Of a stretch of 64,000 nt of DNA, positions 59,462 through 64,000 are shown in pieces (the stretch's first letter is position 1; each line of letters opens with the position of its first letter). Source of the DNA: Mycolicibacterium madagascariense (GTDB lineage Bacteria > Actinomycetota > Actinomycetes > Mycobacteriales > Mycobacteriaceae); NCBI RefSeq assembly GCF_010729665.1, contig NZ_AP022610.1, positions 5,332,001-5,396,000 on the forward strand, written 5' to 3'. Under the pieces are notes generated by a model. That model searched no databases. It was not told the DNA's origin and saw nothing but the letters and a program-made list of their open reading frames with translations. Position numbers and translations under genes: made by a program.

Positions 59462-62400
59462 GAACGACACGGTGGGTAGCGATCGTCTCGGGGCTGATCG
59501 GCTTCGTGCTGTCGGTCCTGACTCCGCTGTTGCCCGTGGTGCAGACCACCGCGACGGTGAACTGGCCGCAGGCGGGTCAGCTGAACAGCGTGACTGCGCC
59601 GCTGATCTCGTTGACGCCGGTCTCGATGAAGGTGTCCGTGCCGTGCAGCATGATTCAGCAGCTGCCGCCCAGCGGCGGGCTGGTGCTCGGCACCGCGCCC
59701 GCCGACGGCAAGGACGCCGCGCTGAACGCCCTGTTCGTCAACGTCACCGCCTCCCGCGTCGACGTCACCGACCGCAACGTGGTGGTGGCCAGCGTCCCGC
59801 GGGCCAAGGCCGCCGGGTGCTCGCGCATCGACATAGTGTCCGACGAGTCGGGGACGTTCGCGACCTTCGTGGGTCTCACCGGACCCGACGGCAAGGAACT
59901 GCGCACCGGGTTCCCCGACCCCAACCTGCGACCCAACTTCGTCGGCGTCTTCACCGGACTGAAAGGCCCTGCGCCACAAGGGCTCTCGCTATCCGCCACG
60001 GTCGACACCCGGTTCACCACCTCGCCGACGACCATCAAGCTCGGCGCGATGCTGGTGGCCCTGGTCGCGACGGTCATCGCGGTGATCGCCCTGTGGCGGC
60101 TCGACCAGCGTGACGGCAGGCGCATGCAGCGGTTGATCCCGTCGCGCTGGCGGACGTTCTCCGCGACGGACGTCGTGGTCGTCGGCGGCTTCCTGCTGTG
60201 GCACGTCATCGGGGCGAACTCCTCCGACGACGGCTACATCCTGCAGATGGCCCGCGTTGCCGAGCGGGCCGGCTACATGTCGAACTACTTCCGCTGGTTC
60301 GGTAGCCCCGAGGATCCGTTCGGCTGGTTCTACAACGTGCTCGCGCTGATGACCCACGTCAGCGACGCCAGCATCTGGATGCGGCTGCCCGACCTGGTCT
60401 GTGCGCTGGTCTGCTGGCTGCTGCTGTCGCGGGAGGTGCTGCCGCGGCTGGGACCGTCGGTGGCGTCCAGCCGGTCGGCGATGTGGGCGGCGGGCCTGGT
60501 CCTGATGGCGGCGTGGATGCCGTTCAACAACGGGCTGCGGCCCGAGGGGCAGATCGCCACCGGCGCGCTGATCACCTACGTGCTCATCGAGCGGGCCATC
60601 ATCTCGGGTCGGCTCACCCCGGCCGCGCTCGCCATCATCGCCGCCGCGTTCACCCTGGGCATTCAGCCGACGGGTCTGATCGCGGTCGCCGCGTTGCTCG
60701 CCGGCGGCCGGCCGCTGCTGCGCATCCTGGTGCGCCGGCGGCGGGACGTCGGCGTGTGGCCGTTGGTCCTGCCGCTGGCCGCCGCCGGGACCATCGTCCT
60801 CACGGCGGTGTTCGCCGACCAGACGTTCTCGACGGTCATGGAAGCCACCAGGATTCGTACGGCGATCGGACCCAGCCAGGCCTGGTACACGGAGAACCTG
60901 CGCTACTACTACCTGATCCTGCCGACGGTCGACGGGTCGCTGTCGCGGCGGTTCGGTTTCATGATCACCGCGCTGTGCCTCTTCACGACGCTGTTCATCA
61001 TGTTGCGCCGCAAGCGCGTTCCCGGTGTCGCCCGCGGCCCGGTGTGGCGGCTCGCCGGGATCATCTTCGGGACCATGTTCTTCCTGATGTTCGCGCCGAC
61101 GAAGTGGGTGCACCACTTCGGTCTGTTCGCCGCCGTGGGCGCCGCGATGGCGGCGGTGGCCACGGTGCTGGTGTCGCCGCTCGTGCTGCGGTCGGCCCGC
61201 AACCGGATGGTGTTCGTGGCGGCCCTGCTGTTCGTGGTCGCGCTGACGTTCTCCAGCACCAACGGCTGGTGGTACGTGTCGAGCTACGGCGTGCCGTTCA
61301 ACAACGCAATGCCCAAGGTCGGCGGGGTGACCGTCAGCACGATCTTCTTCGCGCTGTTCGGCATCGCCGCGCTGTGGGCGTTCTGGCTGCACCTCGCCCG
61401 CGACCGCGCCGAGAGCAAGGTGGTGCGGTGGGTGACGGCCGCGCCCATCCCGCTGACCGCCGGCCTGATGGTCGTCGTGTTCGTGGGGTCCATGCTGGCG
61501 GGCGTGGTGCGTCAATACCCGACCTACTCCAACGGAGCGGCCAACCTCGCGGCGTTCACCGGTGGCTGCGGCTTGGCCGACGACGTGCTCGTCGAGCCGG
61601 ACAGCAACGCCGGCTTCCTCACCGCTCAGCCCGGGAACTACGGTCCGCTCGGCCCGTTGGGCGGCGTGGGTCCCGTCGGGTTCAGCCCGAACGGCGTGCC
61701 GGACCACATCGTGGCCGAGGCCATCCGCAACGATCTCCCGACACCGGGCACCGACTACGACTGGGCCCAGCCGGTCAGGCTGAGCAGTCCCGGCGTCAAC
61801 GGCTCGACCGTGCCACTGCCCTACGGCCTGGATCCCAAGCGGGTTCCGCTGGCCGGCACCTACCAGCCGGGCGCTGCGCAGCAGCAGAGCCGCCTGACGT
61901 CGGCGTGGTATTCGCTGCCCGCCCGGGACGACGCGCACCCCCTCGTGGTCGTCACCGCTGCGGGCAGCATCAGCGGCAACAGCGTCTTCAACGGCCACAC
62001 CGACGGCCAGACCGTCGAGTTGGAGTTCGCTCGCCCCGGCCCCGGCGGCGCGCCCGTGCCCGCGGGGCGGCTGGTCCCCTATGACATCGGCCCGATCCCG
62101 TCGTGGCGCAACCTGCGGTTCGACCGCTCGCTGATGCCTGCCGACGCCTCCGCCGTCCGCATCGTCGCCGAGGACCTGTCGCTGACCCCCGGCGACTGGC
62201 TTGCCGTCACGCCGCCGCGCGTGCCCGAGGTCAAGACCGTGCAGCAGTACCTCGGCACCACCCAGCCCGTGCTCATGGACTGGGCGGTCGGGCTGGCGTT
62301 CCCGTGCCAGCAGCCGATGCTGCATGCCGACGGTGTCACCGAAGTGCCGAAGTTCCGCATCACCCCGGACTACAACGCCAAGCGCAAGGACACCGACACC

Positions 62401-62616
62401 TGGCAGGACGGCCTCAACGGCGGTCTGCTCGGCATCACCGATCTGCTGCTGCGGCAGAACCTCATGTCGACGTACCTGTCGCATGACTGGGGCCGCGACT
62501 GGGGCTCGCTGCGTAGGTTCGACACCATCGTCGACGCGCAGCCCGCCACCCTCGACCTGGGCAAGGCGACGCACAGCGGGCTGTACTCGCCGGGGAAGAT
62601 CCGCATCAAGCCGTAA
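59458..62616 (+). CDS. embB: Arabinosyltransferase EmbB (Rv3795), main ethambutol target
   Basis: The 1052-residue GT-C enzyme has catalytic D257/D258 in [19 protein letters not shown]. The residue equal to M306 of M. tuberculosis EmbB is methionine (M264), the drug-sensitive state at this position; [20 protein letters not shown] and [10 protein letters not shown] are unchanged core parts. The C-terminal carbohydrate-binding domain (about 710-1050) is complete. Start is the ATG at 59458, which overlaps the embA stop by 4 bp. embB ends 37 bp before the convergent HNH gene with no obvious terminator between. Confidence 0.96.
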   Translation: MRTTRWVAIVSGLIGFVLSVLTPLLPVVQTTATVNWPQAGQLNSVTAPLISLTPVSMKVSVPCSMIQQLPPSGGLVLGTAPADGKDAALNALFVNVTASRVDVTDRNVVVASVPRAKAAGCSRIDIVSDESGTFATFVGLTGPDGKELRTGFPDPNLRPNFVGVFTGLKGPAPQGLSLSATVDTRFTTSPTTIKLGAMLVALVATVIAVIALWRLDQRDGRRMQRLIPSRWRTFSATDVVVVGGFLLWHVIGANSSDDGYILQMARVAERAGYMSNYFRWFGSPEDPFGWFYNVLALMTHVSDASIWMRLPDLVCALVCWLLLSREVLPRLGPSVASSRSAMWAAGLVLMAAWMPFNNGLRPEGQIATGALITYVLIERAIISGRLTPAALAIIAAAFTLGIQPTGLIAVAALLAGGRPLLRILVRRRRDVGVWPLVLPLAAAGTIVLTAVFADQTFSTVMEATRIRTAIGPSQAWYTENLRYYYLILPTVDGSLSRRFGFMITALCLFTTLFIMLRRKRVPGVARGPVWRLAGIIFGTMFFLMFAPTKWVHHFGLFAAVGAAMAAVATVLVSPLVLRSARNRMVFVAALLFVVALTFSSTNGWWYVSSYGVPFNNAMPKVGGVTVSTIFFALFGIAALWAFWLHLARDRAESKVVRWVTAAPIPLTAGLMVVVFVGSMLAGVVRQYPTYSNGAANLAAFTGGCGLADDVLVEPDSNAGFLTAQPGNYGPLGPLGGVGPVGFSPNGVPDHIVAEAIRNDLPTPGTDYDWAQPVRLSSPGVNGSTVPLPYGLDPKRVPLAGTYQPGAAQQQSRLTSAWYSLPARDDAHPLVVVTAAGSISGNSVFNGHTDGQTVELEFARPGPGGAPVPAGRLVPYDIGPIPSWRNLRFDRSLMPADASAVRIVAEDLSLTPGDWLAVTPPRVPEVKTVQQYLGTTQPVLMDWAVGLAFPCQQPMLHADGVTEVPKFRITPDYNAKRKDTDTWQDGLNGGLLGITDLLLRQNLMSTYLSHDWGRDWGSLRRFDTIVDAQPATLDLGKATHSGLYSPGKIRIKP

Positions 62617-62653
62617 TTTATTGGCGGACATGCTGATTCGCGCGGGCTTCATG

Positions 62654-64000
62654 TCAGAACGGTGGCGGGTCTGAGTCATGTTGCATGGCCTCGTATTCGG
62701 CGTTCGGAGCGGTGGGCTGGTCGGTGTCGAGGGCTTCTTGGTTGGCTTCGCGTTCGGTGAGGGCGCGGTGGCGTCGCTGGTGTCTGCGGGTGGCGCGTCG
62801 GGTGGGCATCTTGAGTTCGTTGGCGTGTTGTGGTGGTGGCGGGTGGGCGGTGATGGGTGCGGTGGGTGCGCACAGGTGGGGGAAGTCGGTGTGGCTGCCG
62901 GGGCGGGTGGTGTGGGTGCGTCCGTCCGGGGTGGTCCAGATGACGGTGCCGTCGGGGAGCTGTCGGTCGTGCCAGCCGTTCCAGAAGGTTTTGAGCAAAT
63001 GATGTTCACGGCAGAGGCATTTCAGGTTCGAGGCAGCCGTCGGCCCGTAGGGGTAGGGGATGGTGTGGTCGATGTCGGTAGTGCTGGCTGGTTTGGTGCA
63101 GCCGGGGTAGCGGCACGTTTGGTCGCGGCAGCGGATGAAGTCGACGAGTGTGGGTGAGGGGCGGTAGTGCGGTTCGGGGGGTGCTTGGCCGGGGTGCACG
63201 ATGACCGAGATCGTGGCTCCGGTGGCGGCGCGGCGCGCAATGGCTCCGGGCAGCACGGTGCCGCTGAGGTTGGCGCCGTTGAGGAGGGTGGCGGTGGACA
63301 GACTGCTGAGGTGTTCGGGGTGGGGTCGAGGGTGGAACAGTTCGGCCCAGGTGAGTTGGGTGAGGGGTTTGTCGTAGAGCGGGGGCGATACCCCGTCGAG
63401 GCCGGCACATTCCTGTTCGGGGGTGATGAACGGGATGGGGGCGCGTGGGGCGAGCTCGGTGACGGTGGTGGGGTTGGGGATTGTGGGTTCGGTTGCGGCG
63501 GCGGTGTTGTTGGTTTCCGCGGCGGTGGCGTTGGCTGCGTCGGTTGCGGCGTCCCCGTCGAGGTCGTGGATGCCTGCTACTCCGTCGAGGTCGTCGGTGG
63601 TGTCGTCGACCGTGGTGTCGTCGATCACGACGTCGTCCACGGTGGTGTTGGCGACGGCGTCCGTGTCGGTGACGCCTTCCGTGGCGGTGAGCTCGGCGCC
63701 GGTGTCATCGTCGCCCTCGTCGGCTGATTCTGCGGTGGGACGGTCCGCGAGGATGGACAGGTCTTCGACCGCTGAGCCCGATTCCGTTGGCGAAAGCTCA
63801 GTTTCGGCGTCGACCGCGGCGTCGGCGTCCTGATCAGTGGGTGCGTTGATCCTCCACTCGGCGTCGACGTCCGCGGGGGCGATCTCGACTACCGACTCCG
63901 GTTCAATCGGTGCACTGTCGGCGGCGTCGGTGGCGTCCTCGGGCTCGACCTCGGCCTGGGGCACGTCGTGGGTCTCGTCCTCGGGTTCGGGCTCGGCCCC
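62654..64000 (-). CDS. DUF222/HNH endonuclease-domain protein (13E12 repeat family), N-terminus beyond window
   Basis: The frame is open across the window's right edge; about 449 residues are visible. The C-terminal HNH part is intact: CRYPGCTKPASTTDIDHTIPYP, then NLKCLCREHHLLKTFWNGW, giving two zinc cysteine pairs and the catalytic D-H/N/H residues. Upstream is the end of a DUF222 region (TWAELFHPRPHPEHLSSLS, LPGAIARRAATGATISVIVHPG). Between about visible residues 1 and 180 lies a very acidic, Thr/Ala-rich low-complexity insert with VDD/TTD repeats, longer than in most relatives. The family is multicopy in mycobacteria and often moves. The function is unproven. Confidence 0.87.
   Translation of the reverse strand, partial: GAEPEPEDETHDVPQAEVEPEDATDAADSAPIEPESVVEIAPADVDAEWRINAPTDQDADAAVDAETELSPTESGSAVEDLSILADRPTAESADEGDDDTGAELTATEGVTDTDAVANTTVDDVVIDDTTVDDTTDDLDGVAGIHDLDGDAATDAANATAAETNNTAAATEPTIPNPTTVTELAPRAPIPFITPEQECAGLDGVSPPLYDKPLTQLTWAELFHPRPHPEHLSSLSTATLLNGANLSGTVLPGAIARRAATGATISVIVHPGQAPPEPHYRPSPTLVDFIRCRDQTCRYPGCTKPASTTDIDHTIPYPYGPTAASNLKCLCREHHLLKTFWNGWHDRQLPDGTVIWTTPDGRTHTTRPGSHTDFPHLCAPTAPITAHPPPPQHANELKMPTRRATRRHQRRHRALTEREANQEALDTDQPTAPNAEYEAMQHDSDPPPF

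Noticed and set aside
59989..63009. 1006-codon minus-strand open frame
   Set aside because: Antisense shadow of embB; only its first part near 62.7-63.0 kb overlaps the real HNH gene, in another frame.
1..64000. CRISPR array, rRNA operon, riboswitch or replication origin
   Set aside because: No regularly spaced repeats, rRNA-like sequence, recognisable riboswitch core or DnaA-box cluster was seen.

Overview
The window is high-GC DNA from a mycobacterium, most likely a rapidly growing Mycolicibacterium-type species. From about 19.7 kb to the right end the gene order follows the Mycobacterium tuberculosis segment Rv3752c-Rv3795: tadA, its partner gene, tyrA, the glycolipid-binding gene, proZ-proW-proV-proX, a LapA-like gene, an alkyl sulfatase, pat, echA21, bpa, wzt-glfT1-wzm, the GtrA gene, dprE1-dprE2-aftA and embC-embA-embB. 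The species call is inference from synteny and base composition; no rRNA gene is present.

Left part (1-16.1 kb), variable DNA. A LysR gene cut by the window edge diverges from an MFS exporter. Next come an L-threonine aldolase, a convergent OmpR-type two-component system, a small secreted protein and a catalase-like peroxidase/cytochrome b561 pair. From 7.1 to 11.3 kb lies an envelope-stress island: eight tightly packed minus-strand genes (several Asp23/Gls24-type proteins, an AmaP-like anchor, a DUF2273-like protein, a mini J-domain protein and a PAS protein). It diverges from an ECF sigma factor that is translationally coupled to one more Asp23-like gene. Then follow an MFS transporter of the aromatic-acid type, a gene-poor gap, a glycosyltransferase, a LysR regulator and an SDR.

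Mobile part (16.2-19.6 kb). A convergent pair encodes a three-Cys-motif protein (phage Gp37/Gp68, DUF5131 type) and its partner TcmP; TcmP has no ordinary start codon and seems to begin at ATC. A frameshifted IS481-type insertion sequence follows, sitting between two copies of the 3' end of tRNA-Ser(CGA). This looks like remnant att sites at a tRNA integration locus.

Right part (19.7-64 kb), core genome. It holds tRNA editing (tadA), tyrosine synthesis (tyrA), osmoprotectant import (proXVWZ), four tRNAs, aromatic aminotransfer (pat), the proteasome activator Bpa, and the arabinogalactan machinery. In that machinery Wzm/Wzt export lipid-linked galactan started by GlfT1; DprE1/DprE2 make decaprenyl-phosphoryl-arabinose; AftA adds the first arabinose; EmbA/EmbB extend arabinogalactan, and EmbC extends lipoarabinomannan. 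A block at 43.0-48.4 kb (methyltransferase, esterase, AhpD-like, MocR regulator, permease) replaces the genes M. tuberculosis has between wzm and the GtrA gene. The window ends inside a DUF222/HNH (13E12-type) gene.

About twenty genes have a TANNNT-like -10 box 6-8 nt before the start codon. This suggests widespread leaderless transcripts and fixes several start sites, including embC, embA and pat.
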